Shown here piece after piece: positions 20,611 to 28,690 of a stretch of 64,000 nucleotides of DNA. The stretch comes from Andreprevotia lacus DSM 23236 (GTDB lineage: Bacteria > Pseudomonadota > Gammaproteobacteria > Burkholderiales > Chitinibacteraceae). Where the stretch lies: the NCBI RefSeq assembly GCF_900176275.1, contig NZ_FWXD01000005.1, forward strand, positions 147,543 through 211,542, written 5' to 3'. The notes below the pieces were generated by a model, which saw nothing but the letters and a program-made list of their open reading frames with translations, had not been told where the DNA came from and searched no databases. Position 1 is the stretch's first letter, and each line of letters begins with the position of its first letter. The position numbers and the translations under genes were made by a program.

Positions 20611-21797
20611 CAGCACCCACCGTGCCAACGCCCCAGAATCAGGCCGACTACGTCGCCGTCCACACCGACATCGTCACGTTGCTGGAGGCGGCGCGTCATG
20701 CCGCCGCACGCAGCGTCAATGCGCTGATGACCGCCTCTTACTGGGAAATCGGGCGGCGCATCGTCGAGTTCGAACAGGGCGGGCAGGAGCGGGCCGGGTA
20801 TGGCGAGGCAATGATCAAGCGGCTTGGAGGCGATTTAAGTCGCCAGTTCGGGCGCGGCTTTGGCTGGCGCAATCTGGCCCAAATGCGCACGTTCTACCTT
20901 GCTTGGCCAGCCGACCAGATTTTGCAGACACTGTCTGCAAAATCTCCAGCCCCCAAAATTCGCCAGACGCTGTCTGGCGACTTGGCTGCGGGCCCTGTGC
21001 CCGGCACGCCTCGGCAATCCATCGACCTGGCGGCGCTGGCACAGGCCTTTCCGCTGCCGTGGTCGGCCTATGTGCGCCTGCTCTCGGTCAAGAACCCGCA
21101 GGCCCGCGCCTTTTATGAAACCGAGACGCTGCGTTGCGGCTGGTCGGTGCGCCAGCTCGACCGCCAGGTGGGCAGCCAGTTTTACGAACGCACCGCCCTG
21201 TCGCACAACAAGGCGGCGATGCTGGAAAAGGGCGAAGTGGCCGAGCCTGGCGACGCCATCACGCCCGAGCAAGCCATCAAAGACCCCTTCGTGCTGGAGT
21301 TCCTCAACCTCAGGGACGAGTATTCCGAGTCCGACCTGGAAGACGCCCTGATTCAGCATCTGGCCGACTTCCTGCTGGAACTGGGCGACGACTTCGCCTT
21401 TGTCGGCCGTCAGCGCCGCCTGCGGCTGGACGACACCTGGTTCCGCGTTGACCTGCTGTTCTTCCACCGCCGACTCAAGTGCCTGCTGATCATCGACCTC
21501 AAGATCGGCAAGTTCAGCCATGCCGATGCAGGGCAGATGCACTTGTATCTGAACTATGCCCGCGAGCACTGGATGAAACCGGGCGAGAACCCACCCGTTG
21601 GCCTGATCCTGTGTGCAAGCAAGGGCAGCAACGAAGCCCATTACGCCCTGGAAGGTCTGCCAAACAAGGTACTGGCTGCGGAATACCAGACCGTCCTGCC
21701 GGATGAAAAGCTGCTGGCCGAGGAACTCGACAAGACGCGCCGGGAGCTGGAGGCAAGACGGGCCGGGCGCGGTGGCGATGTGGAGGGGGACGTATGA
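20607..21797 (+). CDS. DUF1016 / YhcG-type PD-(D/E)xK nuclease-domain protein within the hsd operon
   Basis: A 396-residue protein with the N-terminal DUF1016 region (NALMTASYWEIGRRIVEFEQ, RNLAQMRTFY, WSAYVRLLSVKN, FYERTALS) and a C-terminal nuclease-like domain. The putative catalytic residues are D282 (FRVDLLFF) and D297/K299 (IIDLKIGKF). Family members are found with type I systems and elsewhere. Their role is not settled; a nuclease accessory to restriction or recombination is the usual suggestion. Start and stop both overlap neighbours by four bases, so it is translationally coupled to both HsdM and HsdS. Two palindromes lie inside the gene at 20923-20945 and 20962-20980. Confidence 0.88.
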   Translation: MTAPTVPTPQNQADYVAVHTDIVTLLEAARHAAARSVNALMTASYWEIGRRIVEFEQGGQERAGYGEAMIKRLGGDLSRQFGRGFGWRNLAQMRTFYLAWPADQILQTLSAKSPAPKIRQTLSGDLAAGPVPGTPRQSIDLAALAQAFPLPWSAYVRLLSVKNPQARAFYETETLRCGWSVRQLDRQVGSQFYERTALSHNKAAMLEKGEVAEPGDAITPEQAIKDPFVLEFLNLRDEYSESDLEDALIQHLADFLLELGDDFAFVGRQRRLRLDDTWFRVDLLFFHRRLKCLLIIDLKIGKFSHADAGQMHLYLNYAREHWMKPGENPPVGLILCASKGSNEAHYALEGLPNKVLAAEYQTVLPDEKLLAEELDKTRRELEARRAGRGGDVEGDV

Positions 21798-22963
21798 AGG
21801 CGTGGCCCTTGGTGAAGCTCGGGGATTTGCTTGAGCAGATCGACCGCATGGAGAGAGTTGATCCCAACGCAACCTATCACCTGCTTGGAGTGCGTCTCGA
21901 AGGAAATGGCCCTTTCATCCGCGAAACAGTCACAGGTGCAGAGACATCGGCCGGGCGTCTCAATCAGGTTCAGTCGGGCGACTTCATCTACAGCCGTTTG
22001 TTCGCTTGGCGCGGAGCGTTTGGGGTTATCACAGACGCAATGGACGGCTGCTTTGTCTCCAACGAGTTCCCCATTTTCCGTACCAATCAAGAACGCCTTG
22101 ATGTGGGTTACTTGGCCAGATGGTTCCAGTTGCCAAACGTGTGGCGGAAAGTTGAGGAAAACTGCACAGGTAGCACGCCAACCACGCGCAACCGCTTCAA
22201 GGAGCAGTTCTTCTTCGATCTAGAAATCCCACTCCCTCCGTTGACCGAACAACAAGCCCTCGTCGCCCGCCTCGACGCACTGGCCGAGAAAGCCCGGCAG
22301 GTCGAAGCGCATCTGGATGCCGTTGAGCGCGATGCCGAGCGTCTGATCCGCAGCTACATATTTGGCCGCGAGGGCGAGCGGCCGGTGAAGCGCCGTATGT
22401 CGGAGCTGGTCTCGCAACGACAGCCAGATGTGGCCGTGGACGGCACAGCCCAGTACCGTTTTGCGGGCGTCTACTCCTTCGGGCGAGGAGTGTTCCCCAG
22501 TGCGATCAAGATGGGCAGCGAGTTTGCCTATCAACGGCTGTCCACCGTTCGTGCCGGCGATTTCATTTATCCCAAGCTGATGGCCTGGGAGGGTGCGTTG
22601 GGCGTCGTGCCGCCAGGGTGCGACGGCATGGTGGTGTCACCCGAGTTTCCGGTATTCACGGTCAACACTGAAGCCGTGCTGCCCGAAGTGCTCGACATCT
22701 ACTTCCGCACGCCGGAAGTCTGGCCAACACTGGCGGAGATTAGTGGCGGCACGAATGCCCGTCGCCGTCGATTGCAGCCTACCGCCTTCCTCAGTTATGA
22801 GATGCCGGTGCCCCCGATGGACAAGCAGCTTGAACTCCGCGCCATCTACCAGCATGCACAGACCCTCAAGGCCAAACACTCAGCGATCCGCGAAGCCAAT
22901 GCCGCACTGCTACCCGCGACGCTGGAGCGCGTTTTCTCGACCGGAGTGACCGACCATGCCTGA
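21794..22963 (+). CDS. hsdS: Type I restriction-modification specificity subunit
   Basis: The 389-residue subunit decides the bipartite recognition sequence. Two target-recognition domains are visible, about residues 1-150 (ending EIPLPPLTEQQALVARLDAL) and about 200-345 (ending EMPVPPMDKQLELRAIYQHA). Each is followed by a conserved helix that sets the spacer. The parallel phrases DFIYSRLFAWRGAFGV and DFIYPKLMAWEGALGV show the internal duplication. It overlaps the DUF1016 gene by ATGA and is the last intact gene of the operon. There are no inverted repeats or second hsdS nearby that would suggest phase-variable shuffling. The target cannot be read from sequence. Confidence 0.93.
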   Translation: MKAWPLVKLGDLLEQIDRMERVDPNATYHLLGVRLEGNGPFIRETVTGAETSAGRLNQVQSGDFIYSRLFAWRGAFGVITDAMDGCFVSNEFPIFRTNQERLDVGYLARWFQLPNVWRKVEENCTGSTPTTRNRFKEQFFFDLEIPLPPLTEQQALVARLDALAEKARQVEAHLDAVERDAERLIRSYIFGREGERPVKRRMSELVSQRQPDVAVDGTAQYRFAGVYSFGRGVFPSAIKMGSEFAYQRLSTVRAGDFIYPKLMAWEGALGVVPPGCDGMVVSPEFPVFTVNTEAVLPEVLDIYFRTPEVWPTLAEISGGTNARRRRLQPTAFLSYEMPVPPMDKQLELRAIYQHAQTLKAKHSAIREANAALLPATLERVFSTGVTDHA

Positions 22964-23003
22964 CCAGCCGTTGCAAAACGCGCTGTTCGACGATGGCCGA
23001 TGA
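22956..23003 (+). other. 15-codon open frame overlapping the hsdS stop, possible remnant
   Basis: An ATG 8 bases inside hsdS opens a 15-residue frame (MPDQPLQNALFDDGR) in the usual overlapping style of this operon, then stops. It could be the start of a lost fifth gene, or chance. No ribosome-binding site is strong enough to decide. Confidence 0.25.
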
Positions 23004-23119
23004 CCCACATATCTTTGTGAGGGGGCCGACTGCGGGCGCTGCAGCAATGGCCAACAGTATCATGCTTGTTCTGCGTAACTTGTGATTGTTGTCGGTGTTG
23101 CCATCACTGTCTCAGCGCC

Positions 23120-23149
23120 AAAGCCCCGTTTCGACGGGGCTTTTTCTTT
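23120..23149 (+). terminator. Intrinsic terminator of the hsd operon
   Basis: Ten-bp arms (AAAGCCCCGT and complement) close a TTCG tetraloop and are followed by a T-rich run. Confidence 0.9.
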
Positions 23150-23214
23150 GTTTGCCAGCCACCGTGGTCATTTTCCACGTGCGCCTTGAGTGTAGTGCCG
23201 TTGCTTGACTGTTT

Positions 23215-23260
23215 TAGGATGATTGTCCTATTCTGGGAATGATTAGGATGATTGTCCTAA
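23215..23260 (+). promoter_or_regulatory. Two identical TetR-type operators
   Basis: TAGGATGATTGTCCTA occurs at 23215-23230 and again at 23244-23259, the second extended by one matching base on each side. Each is an inverted repeat TAGGA-n6-TCCTA, and centres are 29 bp apart, close to three helical turns. TTGACT at 23205-23210 could be a -35 box, which would put the first operator over the spacer and -10 region. The sites lie about 85-130 bp before the TetR gene, so autoregulation is likely. Confidence 0.8.
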
Positions 23261-23344
23261 GTGCCGTGCAAAACTGAATGACCCTCGGCAGCCGCCTGGC
23301 GGGCATCCGCACAATGGATTCACTGATCAACTGGACGGATTGCC

Positions 23345-23929
23345 ATGCGCCTTGCCCCGGATAGCGCGACGACGCGCGAGCAAATCATTGCTGCGGCGGA
23401 TACGCTGTTTTATCAGCACGGTTTCGAGCACGCGTCGTTCACCGACATTGCGGCTGCGGTGGGTATATCGCGCGGCAATTTCTATTACCACTTCAAGACC
23501 AAGGACGACATTCTGGCGGCGGTGATTGCATCCCGCCTGGTGCGTACGCAAGCGCTGCTGGCTGGCTGGGCGGCTGATAACGATGCGCCAGCCGTGCGGA
23601 TACGCTGTTTCATCAACCTGCTGATTGCCAATCGCGAGCCGATCATGCGCTACGGCTGCCCGGTCGGCACGCTGTGCGCAGAGCTGGCCAAGCTTGGCCA
23701 TCTGGCGCATGCCGATGCCAGCAAGCTCTATACCCTGTTCCGTGACTGGCTGGCCTGCCAGTTCCATGCCGCAGGGCGAGGAGCAGAGGCCGATACGCTG
23801 GCCATGCATCTGTTGATGCGCAGCCAGGGCGTTGCCGCACTGGCGCAGTCGTTTCACGATGAAGATTTCATCCGCCGCGAGGTGGCCGCCATGCATGCCT
23901 GGCTGGACGTGCAACTGGCCATGTCTTGA
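23345..23929 (+). CDS. TetR/AcrR-family transcriptional regulator
   Basis: A 194-residue regulator with a canonical TetR N-terminal helix-turn-helix (about residues 10-58): REQIIAAADTLFYQHGFEHA, then the recognition helix region AVGISRGNFYYHFKTKDDI. The C-terminal ligand domain is all-helical with a Cys in GCPVGTLCAEL, similar to the group of TetR proteins that sense thiol-reactive compounds or flavonoids (LmrA/YxaF-like), though this assignment is loose. Two palindromic operators lie just upstream. The YciI-like gene begins 49 bp after its stop and is probably co-transcribed and co-regulated. Confidence 0.93.
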   Translation: MRLAPDSATTREQIIAAADTLFYQHGFEHASFTDIAAAVGISRGNFYYHFKTKDDILAAVIASRLVRTQALLAGWAADNDAPAVRIRCFINLLIANREPIMRYGCPVGTLCAELAKLGHLAHADASKLYTLFRDWLACQFHAAGRGAEADTLAMHLLMRSQGVAALAQSFHDEDFIRREVAAMHAWLDVQLAMS

Positions 23930-23978
23930 GCAAATTTTTCCGTTTCAACCACCTGCATCACCGTTTGGAGGTGTACCC

Positions 23979-24266
23979 ATGTTTGTTGTTTTGCTCGAAT
24001 TTGCTACCAACAAAAGCCAGGCAGCCCACTTTATGGAAGGGCACAAGGCGTGGCTGCAGCGCGGCTTTGATGACGGGGTGTTCCAGTTGTCGGGCAGCGT
24101 CCTGCCTGCTGCGGGTGGTGCGGTGCTGGCGCACGGTGTGACGCGGGCCGAGCTGGAACAGCGCGTGGCGCAAGACCCTTTCGTGGCCGAGGGTGTGGTC
24201 GGCGCAAAAATCATCGAGATTGCGCCGTCGCGCGCCAGCGAGCCATTGGCCTTCTTGCTCGCCTGA
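23979..24266 (+). CDS. YciI-like (YCII-related) small protein
   Basis: A 95-residue ferredoxin-like alpha-beta protein of the YciI family: MFVVLLEFATNKSQAAHFMEGHKAWLQRGFDDGVFQ, in short pieces, gives the conserved His (residue 21) and Asp near the putative active site. The protein ends in the DPFVAEGVV-type helix. Some members fused or linked to dehalogenases act as hydrolases or decarboxylases; most have no known activity. The start follows a TTTGGAGGTG ribosome-binding site. The position after a TetR gene suggests it handles or modifies the inducer, but this is inference. Confidence 0.78.
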   Translation: MFVVLLEFATNKSQAAHFMEGHKAWLQRGFDDGVFQLSGSVLPAAGGAVLAHGVTRAELEQRVAQDPFVAEGVVGAKIIEIAPSRASEPLAFLLA

Positions 24267-24310
24267 GCCGGATAGCAAGAGCCGCACCTCAAATTGCCAA
24301 GGAGGCACTC

Positions 24311-24859
24311 ATGCACTGGAGCATCGATCGCTACGCGCAGGCGTGGCATTTCGCCACCTTGCACCATATGGGGCAGACTTACGGCGGCACCCGGCCGGAT
24401 GAGCGCATTCCCTATATCAACCACATCGCCAGTGTGGCGGCCGAAGTGCTGTGGGGCTGTGGGCAGGACAGCGGTCTGGATGTCGATCTGGCGCTGCAGT
24501 GCGCGCTGTTGCACGACGTGGTTGAGGATACGCCCGCAACGGTCGAGGAGTTGGCGCAGACCTTTGGCCCGGCCGTGGCTGCCGGCGTGCTGGCTTTGAC
24601 CAAGAATGAGCAGTTGCCCACCAAGCAGGAACAGATGGCGGACAGCTTGCAGCGCATTTTGCAGCAGCCCCGGGAGATCGCACTGGTAAAGCTCGCCGAC
24701 CGCATTACCAATCTCTATCACCCACCGTATTACTGGAGTGATGAGAAGATCGCGCAATACCGCATCGAGGCGAGCCTCATTCTGGATGCGCTGGGCCACG
24801 CCAGCACCCCGCTGGCCGCGCGACTGACCGACAAGATTGCTGCTTACGGTCAGGCATGA
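24311..24859 (+). CDS. HD-domain phosphohydrolase of the SpoT/MESH1 type
   Basis: The 182-residue protein is a stand-alone HD domain with the metal- and nucleotide-binding pattern of (p)ppGpp hydrolases: H38 in YINHIA, H68-D69 in LLHDVVEDT with E72/D73, and D130 in KLADRITNL. That combination is the mark of the SpoT hydrolase domain and small alarmone hydrolases, with no synthetase domain attached. Relatives act on (p)ppGpp or NADPH; which one cannot be told here. An AAGGAGG-like site (GCCAAGGAGGCA) precedes the ATG. It is 44 bp after the YciI-like gene and may be in the same transcript. Confidence 0.85.
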   Translation: MHWSIDRYAQAWHFATLHHMGQTYGGTRPDERIPYINHIASVAAEVLWGCGQDSGLDVDLALQCALLHDVVEDTPATVEELAQTFGPAVAAGVLALTKNEQLPTKQEQMADSLQRILQQPREIALVKLADRITNLYHPPYYWSDEKIAQYRIEASLILDALGHASTPLAARLTDKIAAYGQA

Positions 24860-25002
24860 ACCCGGGGCAACCGGGGAGGCGTGCAGATTCGCAACAGAAC
24901 GCCCCCTATATCCTCCGCTGAGCATGCTGTTGTTGCAAGGAATTGGAAAGCTCAATTAGGGTAAGCATCCCGTGAAAATGACTACCCACAAGTGAGTTTG
25001 CC
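24852..25002 (+). promoter_or_regulatory. Conserved leader of DUF4034-like gene, copy 1
   Basis: The block CAGGCATGA-CCCGGGG, then GTGCAGATTCGCAACA (24881), TTGCAAGG (24933), GAAAGCTCA and TTAGGGTA is repeated at 27112 and 31217 with nearly the same spacing to the start codon (120-123 bp from GTGCAG). TTGCAA and TAGGGT may form a weak promoter with an 18-bp spacer. Confidence 0.65.
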
Positions 25003-27087
25003 ATGCTGGTTTCCGAGCCCTCCGTTGCTCAACAACTTGCCGATCAAGGGCTGCTGGTGTTGCGCGACCGTTTGCGTGTACTGGCTGCGGCGGGTGACGT
25101 GCAGCGCGTCGAGAAGATTTACCAGTTGCTGGAGCAGGACTGGTGGGCGGCGGCCAAGCCGGATGATCGTCCTTATGAAGCGGTGTGTGCCGAGGGGGCG
25201 CTGTTCGATACCCGGCAAGTGGCCGGGCCGCAGCGGCTGGCCTTTCTGCATGCCTGGGTGCAGGCCTGCCCCGAGTCGTATCACGCGCACTTGATGCTGG
25301 GTATTTATGCATTGAGACGTGCGCAGGATTTTCGCGGTGGTGACTGGGCGCAGCAGGTCAGCGATGCGCAGTGGCTGGCCGCTGCCGTAGCTTGCGAGCA
25401 TGCCGTGGTGCATTTTTGCGAAGCCATGCGCTGTAATCCGCGTGCGGCCATCGCCTATGCGAACATGTACGAGATCGCCTCGCGCTTTTCCGAGCCGGAT
25501 TGGCTGGTGGCACTGTTTGCCGGCAGTAGCGACCCGGATGCGCGCCCCGAGGCGGATGAAGCCACCTGGCAGGCGGCGGCCGAATTGTTCGAGCCGGCCG
25601 GCCTGATCCCGCTGGATGTGGTGACCACCGAGCTGCCGCGGGGATTGCCGCTGCGTGCCGAACATGATGCCGACGACGGTGCGTTGTACTGGGTGCAGCA
25701 GGCGGCGCAGGCGCGCCCCAACTGGCTGGGCATCGTCACCAGCTATGCCTTTTACCGCACGCCGCGCTGGGGTGGCAGCCACGAAGAGATCGAACAGTTT
25801 GCCCACGGCCCCTTGTGTGCGGGCCTGAATGAAGCCGAGCGCAATGCGGTGCGCTGGATGGGCGCACATGACTATTTCTCTGCCTTTCACGATTGGGCGC
25901 TGCCTGAGCCGGGAGCTGAATCGCAGATCCGCCAGTGGCATGCCCAGTTCCAGCCCTGGCTGACCACGCCGCTGCCGCCCGCACACCGCCGCCACATGCT
26001 GGAATTGTGGGCATGCTTTCATGGCAAATCGCTGCAGCAGCCCGAGCAGGCGGTACGCATTTACATCGAGGCCTTTTCGCAAACCCCGCAGGATCTGGCT
26101 TTCGGCCCTTCCAGCAACTACGGCCACGACTTCATCTATCAGTTTCTGCGCCACCGCCAGGAGGCGCCGGCCGAATTCATGCGCGCGCTGTTCGAGCAAG
26201 CGGCCGGCAACAACAACTACGCAGCGCTGCTGGCATGGGCCGCAGTGGCATACCGTTTCGGCATGTGGGGCGTTGCAGCGGACCCGGCCAGGGCCGAAGC
26301 CTTGCTGGATGCAAGCGCGCAGCAAACCGCCGACGAAAGCGACGGGTTGACGACAGAATCGCTGGAAGGCCTGCTGTGGGAGGCCGGCTATCACGAACAG
26401 GCGCTTTGTGTGGCACGCGGGCTGGCACAGCGTGATTGCGCGTCGTCGTGTGCCTATCTGTACACCCTGCTGCGCGTGCGTGATGCGGATGACGACCCGG
26501 TGCCATCCTCGGCTGTCGCAGCGCCGTTCTATCAGCCGCAGCCTTATCGCAACCAGCATGAGGCATTGCGCTGGCTGGAGCGCGGGGCCGAGTTGGGCGC
26601 ACCGCTGGCGGAATACAACTTTGCCTATCACATGACCGAGCAGCCGGAGTACGACCTGAGCCGCCCGGAGCAGTATGAACGCTGCAAGACCCTGTTCCTG
26701 AATGCAGCCCACAAGGGCTTGCACCAGGGTTGGCTGCAATTGGGCCGCGTGATGCTGACGCATGGCAATGCCGACGAACAGCGCGATGCGATTGCCAAGC
26801 TGCTGCGGCCATACGCGCTGGACGACGACCGAAGCACCAGCGCACGCGCCTGGGCCATGACCGATCTGGCCAAGGCCTATCGCGATGGCCGTGGCGTGCC
26901 CAAGAGCCTGCATGCGGCCAAGGCATGGATTACCCGCGCGCAGGAGCTGGCGCCCGATGATGGCTGGATCGGCGAATTGCACGGTGAGCTGCACGGCGGC
27001 GGTTCGCTGCTGGGGTCGGTGTTTGGCGCCTTCCGTGGCAGCGACAAGCTGGCGGCAGAGCACTACCCGCCCGGCATGCACGACTGA
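25003..27087 (+). CDS. DUF4034-like protein with Sel1/TPR-type repeats, paralogue 1
   Basis: A 694-residue protein without signal peptide or membrane segment. The N-terminal ~300 residues have the DUF4034-like pattern (FLHAWVQACPESYHAHLMLG, then EAMRCNPRAAIAYANMY). The C-terminal ~200 residues are helical Sel1/TPR-like units (ALRWLERGAELGAPLAEYNF, LAKAYRDGRGVPKS). The family has no known function; such proteins often scaffold interactions. A paralogue of the same length lies at 31355, and the start of a third at 27264. Promoter, leader and first codons are shared by all three. The ATG at 25003 is set by this conservation. A membrane M48-type protease follows the second paralogue, which may point to a shared job. 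Family assignment is by pattern only. Confidence 0.75.
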   Translation: MLVSEPSVAQQLADQGLLVLRDRLRVLAAAGDVQRVEKIYQLLEQDWWAAAKPDDRPYEAVCAEGALFDTRQVAGPQRLAFLHAWVQACPESYHAHLMLGIYALRRAQDFRGGDWAQQVSDAQWLAAAVACEHAVVHFCEAMRCNPRAAIAYANMYEIASRFSEPDWLVALFAGSSDPDARPEADEATWQAAAELFEPAGLIPLDVVTTELPRGLPLRAEHDADDGALYWVQQAAQARPNWLGIVTSYAFYRTPRWGGSHEEIEQFAHGPLCAGLNEAERNAVRWMGAHDYFSAFHDWALPEPGAESQIRQWHAQFQPWLTTPLPPAHRRHMLELWACFHGKSLQQPEQAVRIYIEAFSQTPQDLAFGPSSNYGHDFIYQFLRHRQEAPAEFMRALFEQAAGNNNYAALLAWAAVAYRFGMWGVAADPARAEALLDASAQQTADESDGLTTESLEGLLWEAGYHEQALCVARGLAQRDCASSCAYLYTLLRVRDADDDPVPSSAVAAPFYQPQPYRNQHEALRWLERGAELGAPLAEYNFAYHMTEQPEYDLSRPEQYERCKTLFLNAAHKGLHQGWLQLGRVMLTHGNADEQRDAIAKLLRPYALDDDRSTSARAWAMTDLAKAYRDGRGVPKSLHAAKAWITRAQELAPDDGWIGELHGELHGGGSLLGSVFGAFRGSDKLAAEHYPPGMHD

Positions 27088-27111
27088 TCCATCCCTGCGC
27101 CAGGCGCGGCC

Positions 27112-27303
27112 AGGCATGACCCCGGGGCCAACGGGGCGGTAGCGTGCAGATTCGCAACAAAACCGCCCCCTTCTGCCCCGTTGGCGATGCGGTGGTTGCA
27201 AGGTGTCAGAAAGCTCATTTAGGGTAGGTATCCAGAGAGAACGACTACCCCAGCGAGCTTGCCATGTCCGTTTCCCAGCCCACCAAAGCCCAGCAGCTGG
27301 CAG
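27112..27303 (+). pseudogene. Truncated third DUF4034-like copy: leader and first 13 codons only
   Basis: This block repeats the leader seen at 24852 and 31217 (GTGCAGATTCGCAAC at 27144, TTGCAAGG at 27196, GAAAGCTCA, TTAGGGTA) and then the start MSVSQPTKAQQLA, which differs from paralogue 2 at a single residue. From 27304 the similarity stops and the 3' end of an opposite-strand glycoside hydrolase gene begins at 27352. So the body of the gene has been lost or replaced. The leader may still drive transcription antisense to the hydrolase gene. Confidence 0.8.
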
Positions 27304-27351
27304 CGATCTGGCCGGCGTCGATATCGCCCCGACCGCTGCCGGCCCTTGCGC

Positions 27352-28626
27352 TCAGCGCAGCAACACAACATCGTCCGGCATGCGTGGCAGCGTCGTTGCG
27401 GGGTCGAAGCCGGTCAGCGTGGTGCTGGTGCCGTCGAGGAATTCGATCCGGCTGTAACCCTCCTTGCTCCAGGCGGCCGAGGGTTTGCCCGGGCCCCAGT
27501 AGATGGCGCCTAGCTTGCTCTTGCCGTCGTACACCTCGCAGGACATCGCCGTGCCGGCATCGGTGCAATTGCGCAGATAGCGGCCGCCCAGCCAGCCGTG
27601 CAGCACCGCCAGCGCCCGGCCGAAGTTGTTCAGGCGGTTCTGGCGCTTGTCTGCCATGGTCGAGCCCATCCACGAGGTATCGTGCGCAAACCAGTAGGTT
27701 CGTTCCACGCCGAGGTTGTGCGACACGACCAGCATCTTGGCGGCCAGACGTGCGGCATCGTCGCTCTGGAAGCTCTTGCTGAGTGGCCCTTCCTTGAATT
27801 TGGGCTGCAAGTTGTAGCCGGCCTCGGCGACAATGACGCCCGTTTCCGTATCCCAGACCGGGGTTTTGGCCAGGCCATAGCCGGCCTTGATGCGGTTGGT
27901 TTCTTCCACCATGTCGCGTAGTTCTTTCACGGTCTGGCGCGGCAGGTAGTAGTGAAAGCCGATCACGTCGCAGTACTGGCCGGCACCCGTTTTCAGAAAG
28001 GCATCCAGGCGCTTCAGGCCGTCGAACCCGTCCATGCTCGGGCAGACAATCTTGGCAGTCGGGTCGATCCTGCGCACTTCGGTGGCGGTGATTCTGGTCA
28101 GTTCCGCCAGCTTGGCAGCACTGCCCGAGAAAAAGCCTGGTGACCAGACTTTGACTGCCTCGGGCACGCGCGGCTCGTTCATCACCTCGTAGGCCGATAT
28201 CTTGCCCTTGTAGCGCGTGGCTACTGTGCGCACGTAGCGCGCCCAGTCTTCCATGTCTGCCGGCTCGGCCGCTGCGCCGGGGCCGGTGTTGCCCTGTTCA
28301 TCCGGCCGTGCCGATGCCCAGAGCGGGGTCTGGCCCAGCGTGTGCATCAGCGGCAAGTGGCGCGCCTGTGCAGCGGCAACGTGCTCGTCGAAGCGCTTGA
28401 AATCGAACTGGCCCTTCTGTGGCTCGATTTCGCGCCAGGTGGTGCCTTCAGCCCCCCAGATGCGCAGACCGTCGAACAGATTGTCCTGCAGGCCGTCAAA
28501 GGTGCGGTTATAGAGGATATGCTGGCCCAGAAAGACGGGACGTTCCCCTTGGGGCGCAGCGTGTGCAATGCCTGCAGACAGCGCAAGTGCAGCCAGAGCG
28601 AGGCGCGGGTTCATGAGGTAGATCAT
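27352..28626 (-). CDS. Secreted clan-A (beta/alpha)8 glycoside hydrolase, GH39/GH5-like
   Basis: A 424-residue protein with a signal peptide (hydrophobic residues 8-23, cleavage after Ala-His-Ala). The catalytic pair of clan A enzymes is visible: acid/base E151 in AYEVMNEP and nucleophile E261 in PVWDTETGV. The pattern is closest to GH39-type enzymes such as those found in exopolysaccharide gene clusters, which trim or release the polymer in the periplasm. The ATG at 28626 has an AGGTC site about 8 bases upstream; the ATG at 28614 is an alternative. It is 64 bp downstream of the acyltransferase gene on the same strand and probably co-transcribed with it. Substrate unknown. Confidence 0.85.
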   Translation of the reverse strand: MIYLMNPRLALAALALSAGIAHAAPQGERPVFLGQHILYNRTFDGLQDNLFDGLRIWGAEGTTWREIEPQKGQFDFKRFDEHVAAAQARHLPLMHTLGQTPLWASARPDEQGNTGPGAAAEPADMEDWARYVRTVATRYKGKISAYEVMNEPRVPEAVKVWSPGFFSGSAAKLAELTRITATEVRRIDPTAKIVCPSMDGFDGLKRLDAFLKTGAGQYCDVIGFHYYLPRQTVKELRDMVEETNRIKAGYGLAKTPVWDTETGVIVAEAGYNLQPKFKEGPLSKSFQSDDAARLAAKMLVVSHNLGVERTYWFAHDTSWMGSTMADKRQNRLNNFGRALAVLHGWLGGRYLRNCTDAGTAMSCEVYDGKSKLGAIYWGPGKPSAAWSKEGYSRIEFLDGTSTTLTGFDPATTLPRMPDDVVLLR

Positions 28627-28690
28627 ATCGGCGACCTGGAAATGAGCGGCGTCCTACACTAGCGCCTCGCCCCGCTTGGGACAAGTTAAC

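Noticed and set aside
16363..22963. Phase-variable hsdS shuffling system
   Set aside because: Only one hsdS, no partial copies, no inverted repeats and no recombinase nearby.
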